A DNA stretch of 7,987 nucleotides, taken from assembly GCA_002308155.1 (NCBI GenBank), contig DBVQ01000079.1, positions 18,710-26,696 of the forward strand, given 5' to 3'. The notes beneath the pieces are model-generated. The model had not been told where the DNA came from. It ran no database searches and worked only from the letters and a program-made list of their open reading frames with translations. Below are positions 1 to 6,774 of the stretch, in pieces. How positions within the stretch are numbered: position 1 is the stretch's first letter; the number at the start of each line of letters is the position of its first letter. A program made the translations under genes and the position numbers. This stretch comes from Christensenella sp. UBA1260 (GTDB lineage: Bacteria; Bacillota; Clostridia; Christensenellales; CAG-917).

Positions 1-1479
1 ACAATCCGCAAGGACTATGGGCTCAATCTCCACATCTATCACAAGAGCAAGGGGATGTACAAGCAGATAAACCCGCTCTCCGACATCGTCATGAGCGGTG
101 TAGGCGAAGCAACGGGCGGACTTGACGAGAATACAAAGACACAAATCAAGACGCTTGTGGACACGCTGAGCGGCTGGTCTATGATGGTGGACGACGTGAA
201 CGTGCTGTCCTCGCAATACGACTTGCTCGCGGGTGATTGGCCGTACAATACAGAGTATGGCAAAAACGGGCTCGTTGTGGTCGTGGACGAATACAATCAA
301 ATCTCCGACTATACGCTCTTGTTCCTTGACAAAATGAGCGTGACGAGCTTCCTCGCCGCCTTCCTCAGGGGCAATACGGACAAAGTGAAGATGGAATACA
401 ACTTTGAAGATTTCTTGACAGAGGAGTATTCGCTCATGGTGCCAACGGATTATTATGTCTACAACGAGGGCACAGGGCTCTATGATTATTCGCTCTCGCC
501 TGCGCTCTTGGAAGAGAAGGGTGTTCCGCTCAAAGTGACGGCAATCGTCAGACTCAAAGAAGGGCTCAATGCGGGCTGTATCGGCGGCACAATCGGCTAT
601 ACGCAGGAGCTTGCCGAGTACGTCATAACAAAGACTTCTTCCGCAAGCGTCGTGGCAGCACAGGAGCAGGAATACACCAACTATATGGAAGTTCTTGCGC
701 AAGCGCAAGAAATCAGCGAGAGGATGCAGGAGGAAGAACTCACAACGGATGATCTTACCATGCAAGAAAAGATGATTCTTGCAAGGGCTGCGCTGGGCAT
801 CAAGAACGTCGTGTCGGGGGACGAGGGGTATATCTCGTCTTCGGAATATTCGCAGTGGAAGAGAGATTTGCAACTCACGGACATAAAGACTCCAAAAGCG
901 TTCTACTTCTATCCGTCCTCAATCAACAACAAAAACAACATCGTCAACATGATCGAGGACTACAACGCCTACGTCAAGGCTACGCCGGAACTCAATGAGT
1001 CGCCTGTGGACTATACGGTCACCTACACGGACGAACTCTCTGAGATTTCTGCTTCTATGAAGCAGATGATAAACACAATCACCTATGTTCTCATTGCGGT
1101 TGCAATCCTCGCGGTCGTCGTTGCAATGTTGCTCGTGGCAATCATACTCTACATCTCCGTGCAGGACAGGACAAAGGAAATCGGCGTGTTGCGTGCGCTT
1201 GGGGCAGGCAAGGGGAACATCGCAGGGCTCTTCCTTGCAGAGACCTTCCTCATAGGCGTCGCATCTGGCGTTTTCGGTGTTCTAATCGGGTTTATTTTTC
1301 AATTTCCGGCAAATGCAATCATCCACAGCGTGCTCGGTATCAAGGAACTTTTGAGCCCGTCTTGGTGGCAATCTTTGCTGCTCATTGCCTTCTCGTTTAT
1401 GACGACGGTCGTGAGCGGCCTTATCCCGTCCGCCATCGCCGCAAAGAAAGACCCTGTTGTGGCACTGAGGACAGAGTAG
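1..1479 (+). CDS. ABC transporter permease, FtsX/MacB type (C-terminal part, 5' end outside window)
   Basis: The frame is open from base 1 to a TAG at 1477-1479, giving 492 residues without the true start; the first ATG (55) is internal, because coding continues upstream of it. The C-terminus is a typical FtsX core. It has a membrane helix at about residues 360-385, then a cytoplasmic loop with DRTKEIGVLRALGAGKGNI, the coupling signature of FtsX permeases. Two further helices follow at about 409-433 and 456-480, and the tail ends with AAKKDPVVALRTE. Residues 1-350 are a large extracytoplasmic region, with a charged Gln/Glu-rich helical stretch at about 215-260 that may be a coiled coil. By family knowledge such proteins work with an ABC ATPase in export, mechanotransmission or antimicrobial-peptide resistance. 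The ATPase is not in the window; it may be fused upstream or be a neighbouring gene. The substrate is unknown. Family call is firm, role is not. Confidence 0.9.
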   Translation, partial: TIRKDYGLNLHIYHKSKGMYKQINPLSDIVMSGVGEATGGLDENTKTQIKTLVDTLSGWSMMVDDVNVLSSQYDLLAGDWPYNTEYGKNGLVVVVDEYNQISDYTLLFLDKMSVTSFLAAFLRGNTDKVKMEYNFEDFLTEEYSLMVPTDYYVYNEGTGLYDYSLSPALLEEKGVPLKVTAIVRLKEGLNAGCIGGTIGYTQELAEYVITKTSSASVVAAQEQEYTNYMEVLAQAQEISERMQEEELTTDDLTMQEKMILARAALGIKNVVSGDEGYISSSEYSQWKRDLQLTDIKTPKAFYFYPSSINNKNNIVNMIEDYNAYVKATPELNESPVDYTVTYTDELSEISASMKQMINTITYVLIAVAILAVVVAMLLVAIILYISVQDRTKEIGVLRALGAGKGNIAGLFLAETFLIGVASGVFGVLIGFIFQFPANAIIHSVLGIKELLSPSWWQSLLLIAFSFMTTVVSGLIPSAIAAKKDPVVALRTE

Positions 1480-1499
1480 GGTTTTCAGTTGAAAAAGAA

Positions 1500-1533
1500 A
1501 AAACAGCACCTTATTGGTGCTGTTTTAATTTTT
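1500..1533. terminator. Bidirectional intrinsic terminator between convergent genes
   Basis: Perfect 11-bp stem, AAAACAGCACC (1500-1510) with GGTGCTGTTTT (1516-1526), and a 5-base loop. It is followed on the plus strand by AATTTTT and on the minus strand by a T-rich tract (complement of 1491-1503). It ends the permease transcript on one strand and the EFR1 operon on the other. Its right arm and tail recur in the terminator near 6283-6299. Confidence 0.9.
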
Positions 1534-1541
1534 GATTTCTA

Positions 1542-2372
1542 TTATTGTTCGTTGAAATATTCAGTGTATGCCTTTTTGCAGTACTTTCCGATTTCCGCCT
1601 TTTCCGGGTCTGCGTTGAAATTGTACTTGCCGTTGACGTGCATGAACTCCATGATGCCGATTTTGAAAGCGTCCGTTGGGCAGTTGAAGGAGCAACGTGT
1701 GCAAAGAAGACAATCTCCGCCAAACTTGAACTTGCCATCCTTATAGGTGATGTTTTGCATCGGGCAGTTCTTGACGCATTGCATACATTTGACGCATTTG
1801 TCCGTGTCCACTTTGAAGAATCTGCCGTTGAAGCGTGCACCCCAGTGTTCAATGCTGACGATACCGCGGACGATTTTTGCCTTTGCCGGTATTTTTTTGA
1901 TGTGCTCTTCGCCGTTTAATACGACTTTTGCGGCTATTGGCATACGCTTCTTTGCTGTTTGATACATCTTTGCCGCCATCTCGTCTGTGTGACGGAAAAT
2001 CATATTGTACGGCATAATGAAGTGGAATTCTCCCTTGTAAGCATAGCCTTTTTTCTTGAAGCTCTTGACAACCTTGAGAGATGAATCGTCATTGATTGAA
2101 AGCGGCTCGCCTGAGGTTTTGAGGATGTAGGCTTCAGCTGTGGACTCCGGCAAGTTTTTGCAGAAGTTTATAACGTTGGTCGGGGCGTTGAAGCCGTGAA
2201 CAGGGTAGCACACGACAATTGTGTCGTTTACGCTTTCAACTTGTTCCTTGCCGTTTTCTATGCGACGGACTGCGACTTCTGCGCCGAGTTCCGTCAAGTT
2301 CTTCTCAAGTTCTTTTGCGCACATCATTGTATTGCCTGTGCCTGAAAAAACGTATATATCAATCTTTTTCAT
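1542..2372 (-). CDS. EFR1-family protein: flavodoxin-like domain plus two [4Fe-4S] ferredoxin clusters
   Basis: The protein has 276 residues and is predicted to be a cytoplasmic electron carrier or oxidoreductase. The N-terminus (about 1-165) is flavodoxin-like: IYVFSGTGNT at residues 6-15 is the FMN phosphate-binding loop, and VVCYPVHGFNAP (about 53-64) is a second conserved flavin-side loop. The C-terminal part carries two CxxCxxCxxxCP motifs, C193/C196/C199/C203 and C221/C224/C227/C231, the pattern of a 2[4Fe-4S] ferredoxin. This domain order matches the EFR1 family of clostridia. I chose the start at 2372 rather than an upstream in-frame ATG (2447) because the flavodoxin strand begins right after MKKIDIY. 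An AGGA lies 6 bases upstream, and the longer version would only add 25 unconserved residues overlapping the upstream gene. It overlaps the end of that gene by 14 bases, so the two are probably translationally coupled. The redox partner and substrate are unknown. Confidence 0.92.
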   Translation of the reverse strand: MKKIDIYVFSGTGNTMMCAKELEKNLTELGAEVAVRRIENGKEQVESVNDTIVVCYPVHGFNAPTNVINFCKNLPESTAEAYILKTSGEPLSINDDSSLKVVKSFKKKGYAYKGEFHFIMPYNMIFRHTDEMAAKMYQTAKKRMPIAAKVVLNGEEHIKKIPAKAKIVRGIVSIEHWGARFNGRFFKVDTDKCVKCMQCVKNCPMQNITYKDGKFKFGGDCLLCTRCSFNCPTDAFKIGIMEFMHVNGKYNFNADPEKAEIGKYCKKAYTEYFNEQ

Positions 2373-3954
2373 CAAAAATCCTATATTGCGGGACATGTTT
2401 CTCATCAAACCAGTAGACTGCGTTTTCATTCTTTTTGTGGCTGTCATACCAAATCTGCGCGAAGAACGGATTGTCCTTTGACAGTCTGTCGTAGTCCCAC
2501 GGTGCGGGAACGCTGCACTCGGGGCACCAATGCCCCGCTTTCAAAATAGTATATGGCGACGCAAAAAAGCGATGACCGTCGTGGCACTCCCATTCAAGTT
2601 TTGTGTAGAGGTCGCCTTTCGTCATACTCTTTGACAAACACTTGCCGCCTCTGAAAGCCGCCGCCTCGCGCATATCTTCGATGTCGAGTTCGCTGTCAGG
2701 CTTTGACTCATCATAACCGTGATTCAAATGATAACCGTGTTCGGCTATTTTCGCCTCATCGATCATTGAAGAATAATCCAATCCTTCAAGTTCGTCGTCA
2801 GGGTTTTGATCTCTTGAAATCAAACGGAAGTGTTTCCACTTTCTTGGCAACCTCTCCGCCTTTGCCACACTGCCGAAAGCAGCCATAACTCTGCCTTCCA
2901 TTCCGTGCTTAATCCAATATCTCGGCGAGTTTTTGGTATCGAGAAGCGGCATAAGCGTGACTGCGGAAATGAATTTGGCGGGCAACGCCTTTGCCATTGC
3001 AAAATATTTGTGTGTCCTCTCTGTTTCTTGCCAAAACTCTTCAAATGATTGACGTTGAAAGTCCAAATACTCATTGAGAACATGGCTGTCTTCAAACCAC
3101 ATACAATGGAAATTGCGGGTGGCGTTCCAAGTCGGACTCATAAACTTTTCCGTGGAACCGCCAATCATTTTGAAGCCTCTGTCAAAGATTTCAAAACCGA
3201 TGATGCGCGTTGACGGGCCACCGCCTATATTGTAGCATTTGAGCCAAAAATCTTTGAGTGCGCCCTGCACGTCGCGCTCTATAAGGTGTTTCATTGCAAG
3301 CCCGCTGTCCCTTGCCGTCACCCATTCGATAGGCACGTTATAGCAGGTGTGGAACATAAGTCCGTCCGAAATATTTGCCATAAGCAAATCGCCATAGAGC
3401 GTCCCCGTTTGACGGAGCACAACCCAGCAATTGAGATCGCTGTCCAGCACGTATCTTTCGCCTTTGATTTTTGTCTCGGCATACTCGTCGTAGGCACTTG
3501 GAAGAAGCGGATCGCCCACTCTGCCCCATGGATGCTTGTAGTTGCGGTGTCCGTAGATTGCAACAGTTGAAATATGCACGAGCTTGGGCTGATTGTCTTT
3601 TATCTCGCTGATAGCATCCACTATATTCATAGTGCCGAAACGATTGCACGCTTCGGTTTCTTTTGGATGATGATCGGCTTTTGGCGGTATACCCGCCGCA
3701 AGGTGCAACACATAGTCGCTACCCTCAACGAGCTTTCTGCAATCGTCAAGAACCGCGACGTCGCCAAACGCAACGTCAACTCTGTCCCCATAGAGTTTTT
3801 TCAGCTTTCTGGCATACTTGCGTTCACGGGTTTTGCGAACGAGTAAAACTTTGACTTTGCCAACGCAGTCGAGTTCAAGGATTTGTCTCAAAGACTCCGT
3901 TCCCATTATGCCGCTGGCGCCTGTCATCGCGACTGTAATCATTTTGTTGTTCAT
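2359..3954 (-). CDS. NAD-dependent epimerase/dehydratase-like extended SDR with C-terminal zinc-finger-like domain
   Basis: 531 residues. The N-terminal half is an extended short-chain dehydrogenase. TGASGIMG (11-18) is the GxxGxxG dinucleotide loop, GD at 64-65 is the usual adenine-side acid, HLAAG (84-88) follows beta-4, HISTVAIYG (127-135) supplies the catalytic Ser/Thr, and Y158-x3-K162 is the active-site pair, so the enzyme looks intact. Residues 200-400 hold the substrate-binding part and a less recognisable extension. The C-terminus (about 436-482) has GGKCLS, then WECHDGHRF, then GHWCPEC: C439, C457, C477 and C480, spaced like a treble-clef or zinc-ribbon finger. Usual extended SDRs are roughly 300-350 residues, so the last 150-200 are extra. 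The start is supported by GGAG (complement of 3961-3964) six bases before ATG; M5 is a weaker alternative. It is first in an operon with the EFR1 gene. The substrate (nucleotide sugar, sterol-like or other) cannot be told. Confidence 0.88.
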   Translation of the reverse strand: MNNKMITVAMTGASGIMGTESLRQILELDCVGKVKVLLVRKTRERKYARKLKKLYGDRVDVAFGDVAVLDDCRKLVEGSDYVLHLAAGIPPKADHHPKETEACNRFGTMNIVDAISEIKDNQPKLVHISTVAIYGHRNYKHPWGRVGDPLLPSAYDEYAETKIKGERYVLDSDLNCWVVLRQTGTLYGDLLMANISDGLMFHTCYNVPIEWVTARDSGLAMKHLIERDVQGALKDFWLKCYNIGGGPSTRIIGFEIFDRGFKMIGGSTEKFMSPTWNATRNFHCMWFEDSHVLNEYLDFQRQSFEEFWQETERTHKYFAMAKALPAKFISAVTLMPLLDTKNSPRYWIKHGMEGRVMAAFGSVAKAERLPRKWKHFRLISRDQNPDDELEGLDYSSMIDEAKIAEHGYHLNHGYDESKPDSELDIEDMREAAAFRGGKCLSKSMTKGDLYTKLEWECHDGHRFFASPYTILKAGHWCPECSVPAPWDYDRLSKDNPFFAQIWYDSHKKNENAVYWFDEKHVPQYRIFDEKD

Positions 3955-4015
3955 TTATATCTCCAATATTTATCATATTGATTTGCTCCCGACCCGTTCG
4001 TCGTTTGCACCCCAT

Positions 4016-4044
4016 AATGTATTACAAAAAAATCCAAAAGAAAA
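4016..4044 (-). promoter_or_regulatory. Weak candidate promoter for the SDR-EFR1 operon
   Basis: On the minus strand TTTTCT (4044-4039) lies 17 bases before TACATT (4021-4016), which matches the -10 consensus at 4 of 6 positions; transcription would start near 4009. The poor -35 is what one expects of an activator-dependent promoter, and the LytTR-like repeats end about ten bases upstream of it. This is inference from geometry. A TATGAT nearer the gene (complement of 3972-3977) would leave almost no leader. Confidence 0.3.
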
Positions 4045-4053
4045 TGCGCATCT

Positions 4054-4083
4054 CTTAACTGGTAGGATATTTCACTTAACTTG
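4054..4083 (-). promoter_or_regulatory. Candidate LytTR (AgrA-like) operator: two 9-bp direct repeats
   Basis: Read on the minus strand, CAAGTTAAG (4083-4075) and CCAGTTAAG (4062-4054) are direct repeats 21 bp apart start to start, with a 12-bp gap. AGTTAAG is shared exactly, and each copy fits 8 of 9 positions of the published LytTR consensus [TA][AC][CA]GTTN[AG][TG]. That family typically binds paired 9-bp direct repeats separated by about 12-13 bp. The site lies between the divergent SDR operon and the LytTR regulator gene, centred near -66 and -87 of the regulator's predicted start and near -49 and -70 of the weak minus-strand promoter. Sequence and spacing are seen; binding by the neighbouring regulator is inferred. 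Confidence 0.6.
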
Positions 4084-4109
4084 CACGATTTTCACCGAAA
4101 ATGTAAATA

Positions 4110-4138
4110 TTGACAGTTTTTTTGTGTTTTGTTATAAT
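4110..4138 (+). promoter_or_regulatory. Perfect-consensus sigma-A/sigma-70 promoter of the regulator-kinase operon
   Basis: TTGACA (4110-4115), a 17-base spacer that is mostly T, and TATAAT (4133-4138) match the consensus at every position. Transcription should start near 4145, giving a leader of about 22 bases that holds AAGGA (4155-4159) seven bases before the ATG at 4167. Confidence 0.9.
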
Positions 4139-4166
4139 TGGATTATCAATTTTTAAGGATGTCTAA

Positions 4167-4871
4167 ATGCTTGAAATTGCGATAGTTGAAGATAGACAAG
4201 AAGCTGTTTTCAACCTTGAAAATCATATTGCCCGCTTGAAAATGGAAAAGGGAATAGAGTGCCATTACACCGTTTTTGAAAACGGCTTGTTTTTCATTGA
4301 AAACTACAAGCCGATTTATGACGTCGTGTTTATGGACATTGAAATGCCGCTCATGAACGGCATGGAAGCGGCGGGAAGGCTAAGACAGGTTGACCCATAT
4401 GTTCCGCTCGTTTTTATTACGGATTTAAAGCAATACGCATTAAAAGGCTACGAAGTGGAGGCAATGGACTTCCTTGTCAAGCCTGTGAACTACATTTCGT
4501 TTGCAACTATGATGGAAAGGGTAGTGCGTCGCTCCACCAAAAAGGAAGAGCAACTCACAATCTCCACGGCGGAAGGAACTTATAGCGTAAATATTAATGA
4601 TATTTATTATATTGAGATGCTCAATCACTACGTTATATATCACGCGGTGACGGGCGAGGTGCGTTTTTTTGGCAGTTTGTCCGACGAAGAAAAGCGTTTG
4701 CCGCAAGACAGGTTCATAAGATGCAACAGCGGATTTATCGTCAACCTTGCGCAAGTCAAAAAAGTGCAGGACGGTGAAGTCTATGTCGGCGACACCAGTC
4801 TGCCGATTTCTCGCAACAAGAAAGCCGCGTTTATGCAAAGCCTTTTGAACTTTATGAGCACAATGAGATAA
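4167..4871 (+). CDS. LytTR-family DNA-binding response regulator (REC-LytTR)
   Basis: 234 residues, the normal length for this family. The receiver domain covers about 1-120: acidic pair E8/D9, phosphoacceptor D57 in VVFMDIEMP, T85 in LVFITD and K105 in DFLVKPV are all present, so phosphorylation should work. The LytTR DNA-binding domain covers about 130-232, with the typical blocks INDIYYIEMLNHYVIYH and DRFIRCNSGFIVNLAQVKKV and a C-terminal LPISRNKK. Family knowledge: such proteins (AgrA, VirR, ComE) bind paired 9-bp direct repeats and control peptide sensing, virulence, bacteriocins or cell-wall functions. It has its own perfect-consensus promoter and a good ribosome site. It is followed after one base by its kinase, and a matching operator lies upstream. 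The targets beyond this are unknown. Confidence 0.95.
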   Translation: MLEIAIVEDRQEAVFNLENHIARLKMEKGIECHYTVFENGLFFIENYKPIYDVVFMDIEMPLMNGMEAAGRLRQVDPYVPLVFITDLKQYALKGYEVEAMDFLVKPVNYISFATMMERVVRRSTKKEEQLTISTAEGTYSVNINDIYYIEMLNHYVIYHAVTGEVRFFGSLSDEEKRLPQDRFIRCNSGFIVNLAQVKKVQDGEVYVGDTSLPISRNKKAAFMQSLLNFMSTMR

Positions 4872-4872
4872 T

Positions 4873-6240
4873 ATGGAAAACAGCACTCTTTATCTTTCTC
4901 TTCTTACAATGTATTTTACAACCGCACTCGGCGTTATCATCTACTGCGGGATGTTTTCCTATTCTTTCAAACGCAGAAAGTTGTTTGTCTTGCGTCTCAT
5001 ACTCTCGCTTATCGTTATGGGCAGTGTCACGAACAGCATGGTATACGGGCTTTACTTCGGCTTTACGCATGGGATTGAAACGAGCCTTAGAAACATCGAA
5101 CTCATTCGAATGGCGTCCAACATCCTCTCCCTCTTGCTCGGTGTCGGAGTGTTGTTTGTTTGCTTCAAAGAAAAACCGAGCGTAATTCTGTTTGCAACAA
5201 TAATGGGCTATGCTTGCAACGGACTCGGAACGAACTTCTATGAAATGCTGATCATAGTCATAAATCGAGAAAGTATATTTATGATGGTTTACAACGATTA
5301 TGACTCATTGAGCCTAGCATTGTTTTTTGTTGTCCACGCGGTAGTTTTCTTCGTGCTGTTTTTCACTTGCGCACGCGCGTTTGCAAAGACGATAAAGAGT
5401 ATGGACAAAAAGGTGGAGCAATCAATCATTTGGATGTTTGTCTTTTTCACATTAATTATGACTGGCATTCAAGGCTCAAATCTTTTCAACACCGCTTACA
5501 ACGGCTCAATGCTCGACGCTGTTTCCTACACTTTCAACGGAATCGTCGCCCTCATTTATATCATAATCATCTTCTCGCTCCGCTTTATTCTCGTTTGGGC
5601 ACATACTACGCAGGAGAAGGAAGCTGAAAAAGCGTTCTATGACAGCTACAAAGAAAAAGTTGAACTGCAAGCGCAAAACATGGAGCTCATCAATCTCAAG
5701 TGTCATGATATGAAACATCAACTTCGCTCCATGCTCGAAGGGCAAAATCTTGACAGCGAGTTCATTGAAGAGACGCAAAAGGCAATCTCTATTTTTGATG
5801 CGCAAGTCAAGACGGGCAACGATACGCTCGACACTTTGCTTACGCAAAAGTCGCTCCTTTGCGACTCTCAAAAGATTCAACTCACAATAATGTTGGACGG
5901 CAGCGCGCTGTCTTTCATGTCCGCGCAAGAAATAAACTCATTCTTCGGCAACGCGATAGACAACGCCATAGAATATCTTTTGACAGTGGACGAAGACAAG
6001 CGTTTTATTCGCATATCGTCCGCACAAAACGGAAGCATATTTACAATCCGCGTTGAAAACTATTGCGAAACCCCACTCAAGTTCCGCACAAACGGATTGC
6101 CTGAAACCACCAAAGAGGACAACGGCTATCACGGCTTCGGCACGAAGAGTATTAAAACAATCGCGCAAAAATACGGCGGAGACGCGTCGTTTGAACGCAG
6201 AGACGACCTGTTTGTTGTCACCGCGATTTTTATGTTGTAA
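4873..6240 (+). CDS. GHKL sensor histidine kinase, AgrC-like, partner of the LytTR regulator
   Basis: 455 residues. The first 245 form about six or seven membrane helices (roughly 13-30, 36-60, 80-98, 103-130, 146-168, 184-200, 221-243) with short loops, as in membrane-embedded sensors of peptides or other ligands. A charged helical linker (246-275) leads to NLKCHDMKHQL with the probable phosphoacceptor H278. The ATPase part has the N-box NAIDNAIEYL (N360, N364), N396 in RVENYCETP, and the glycine loop GYHGFGTKSI (418-427), as in the HPK10/AgrC GHKL group. The ATG follows the regulator's TAA by one base (TAATATG), with no strong ribosome site of its own, so translation is probably coupled by termination-reinitiation. 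No agrB- or agrD-like gene is visible in the window, so the signal is unknown. A terminator follows 20-30 bases after the stop. Confidence 0.93.
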   Translation: MENSTLYLSLLTMYFTTALGVIIYCGMFSYSFKRRKLFVLRLILSLIVMGSVTNSMVYGLYFGFTHGIETSLRNIELIRMASNILSLLLGVGVLFVCFKEKPSVILFATIMGYACNGLGTNFYEMLIIVINRESIFMMVYNDYDSLSLALFFVVHAVVFFVLFFTCARAFAKTIKSMDKKVEQSIIWMFVFFTLIMTGIQGSNLFNTAYNGSMLDAVSYTFNGIVALIYIIIIFSLRFILVWAHTTQEKEAEKAFYDSYKEKVELQAQNMELINLKCHDMKHQLRSMLEGQNLDSEFIEETQKAISIFDAQVKTGNDTLDTLLTQKSLLCDSQKIQLTIMLDGSALSFMSAQEINSFFGNAIDNAIEYLLTVDEDKRFIRISSAQNGSIFTIRVENYCETPLKFRTNGLPETTKEDNGYHGFGTKSIKTIAQKYGGDASFERRDDLFVVTAIFML

Positions 6241-6260
6241 TACAAGTTGTTTATTTGAAA

Positions 6261-6299
6261 AATAAAAAATCAGCACCCAAAGGGTGCTGTTTTAATTTT
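6261..6299. terminator. Bidirectional intrinsic terminator between kinase and PPC gene
   Basis: An 8-bp perfect stem, CAGCACCC (6271-6278) with GGGTGCTG (6282-6289), has an AAA loop. It is followed by TTTTAATTTT on the plus strand, and on the minus strand by a T tract (complement of 6261-6270). It serves both convergent genes. Bases 6283-6299 are the same as 1516-1532 of the first terminator. Confidence 0.9.
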
Positions 6300-6307
6300 G
6301 CCAAATA

Positions 6308-6727
6308 TCAAAATGTAATTCTGTTTATGCCGAGAGTCTCGTCATATTTGCGGTTTACGGAGCCCTTCAGTTTGTGCACGAAGATTTCCGCCGTCAGCGA
6401 TATGCGTGCGTCAAACAGGTGTCCGCCCACAACTTTGCCGTTCACGTCCGTGCACGTAATGTGCAAGTGCAGATACGGCTTGCCGTCCTTGGTTGTCAGA
6501 TTGCCCACAAGCGAGTTTATCTCGTGGTTGCCGGTGTAGTGCAGACGCTTATATTCGCCTGCGTCCAAATCAAACACGCCCACGTTCAAATCGTCCGTCG
6601 CACCGATGCCCGCCACGCTAGCGAGCGTCACGCCTTCCTTTTCTGCCACTTCAAGCAAGCATTTTGCAATCTCGTCGCCCTTGTCCAGTCTCACGACAAT
6701 GTCTTCATCAAAAACCTTGTATTCCAT
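6308..6727 (-). CDS. PPC/DUF296-domain protein
   Basis: 139 residues, a single PPC (plant and prokaryote conserved, DUF296) domain over nearly the whole length. Recognisable blocks are VVRLDKGDEI (11-20), ASVAGIGATDD (36-46), EINSLVGNLTTKDGKPYLHLH (69-89) and GGHL (101-104). H87, H89 and H103 are likely metal ligands, as proposed for bacterial members. No AT-hook is present, so the DNA-binding role of plant homologues need not apply; bacterial stand-alone members have no firmly assigned function. I start at 6727, not at the in-frame ATG at 6817: AAGGAG (complement of 6734-6739) lies six bases before it, the conserved domain starts right there, and the upstream 30 codons overlap promoter-like sequence. 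It is monocistronic here, convergent with the kinase gene and divergent from the next gene. Confidence 0.92.
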   Translation of the reverse strand: MEYKVFDEDIVVRLDKGDEIAKCLLEVAEKEGVTLASVAGIGATDDLNVGVFDLDAGEYKRLHYTGNHEINSLVGNLTTKDGKPYLHLHITCTDVNGKVVGGHLFDARISLTAEIFVHKLKGSVNRKYDETLGINRITF

Positions 6728-6745
6728 ATCTCGCTCCTTTTTCAC

Positions 6746-6774
6746 ATTATACAACACCCACCCCCGCCGCGCAA
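6746..6774 (-). promoter_or_regulatory. Candidate promoter of the PPC gene
   Basis: On the minus strand TTGCGC (6774-6769), a 17-base G-rich spacer and a perfect TATAAT (6751-6746) precede the gene. Transcription would begin near 6739, so the leader would be only about 13 bases and start at the AAGGAG itself. The -10 is strong and the -35 weak. Confidence 0.5.

Noticed and set aside
1545..1919. 124-codon plus-strand open frame opposite the EFR1 gene, and a minus-strand 113-codon frame at 1511-1852
   Set aside because: They overlap the two-cluster ferredoxin region, whose cysteine pattern fixes the real frame; the second would also read through the terminator stem.
2373..2447. Upstream in-frame start for the EFR1 protein (25 extra residues)
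   Set aside because: The extension lies inside the SDR gene, has no family resemblance, and the ATG at 2372 has a better-placed ribosome site and directly starts the flavodoxin strand.
3972..3977. TATGAT on the minus strand as -10 of the SDR operon
   Set aside because: No -35 at 15-19 bases, and the transcript would start at the ribosome site, leaving no usable leader.
4440..4886. 148-codon minus-strand open frame opposite the LytTR regulator, and a 140-codon one at 5506-5928 opposite the kinase
   Set aside because: Both lie wholly over well-supported genes with intact motifs on the plus strand, and neither shows domains or ribosome sites.
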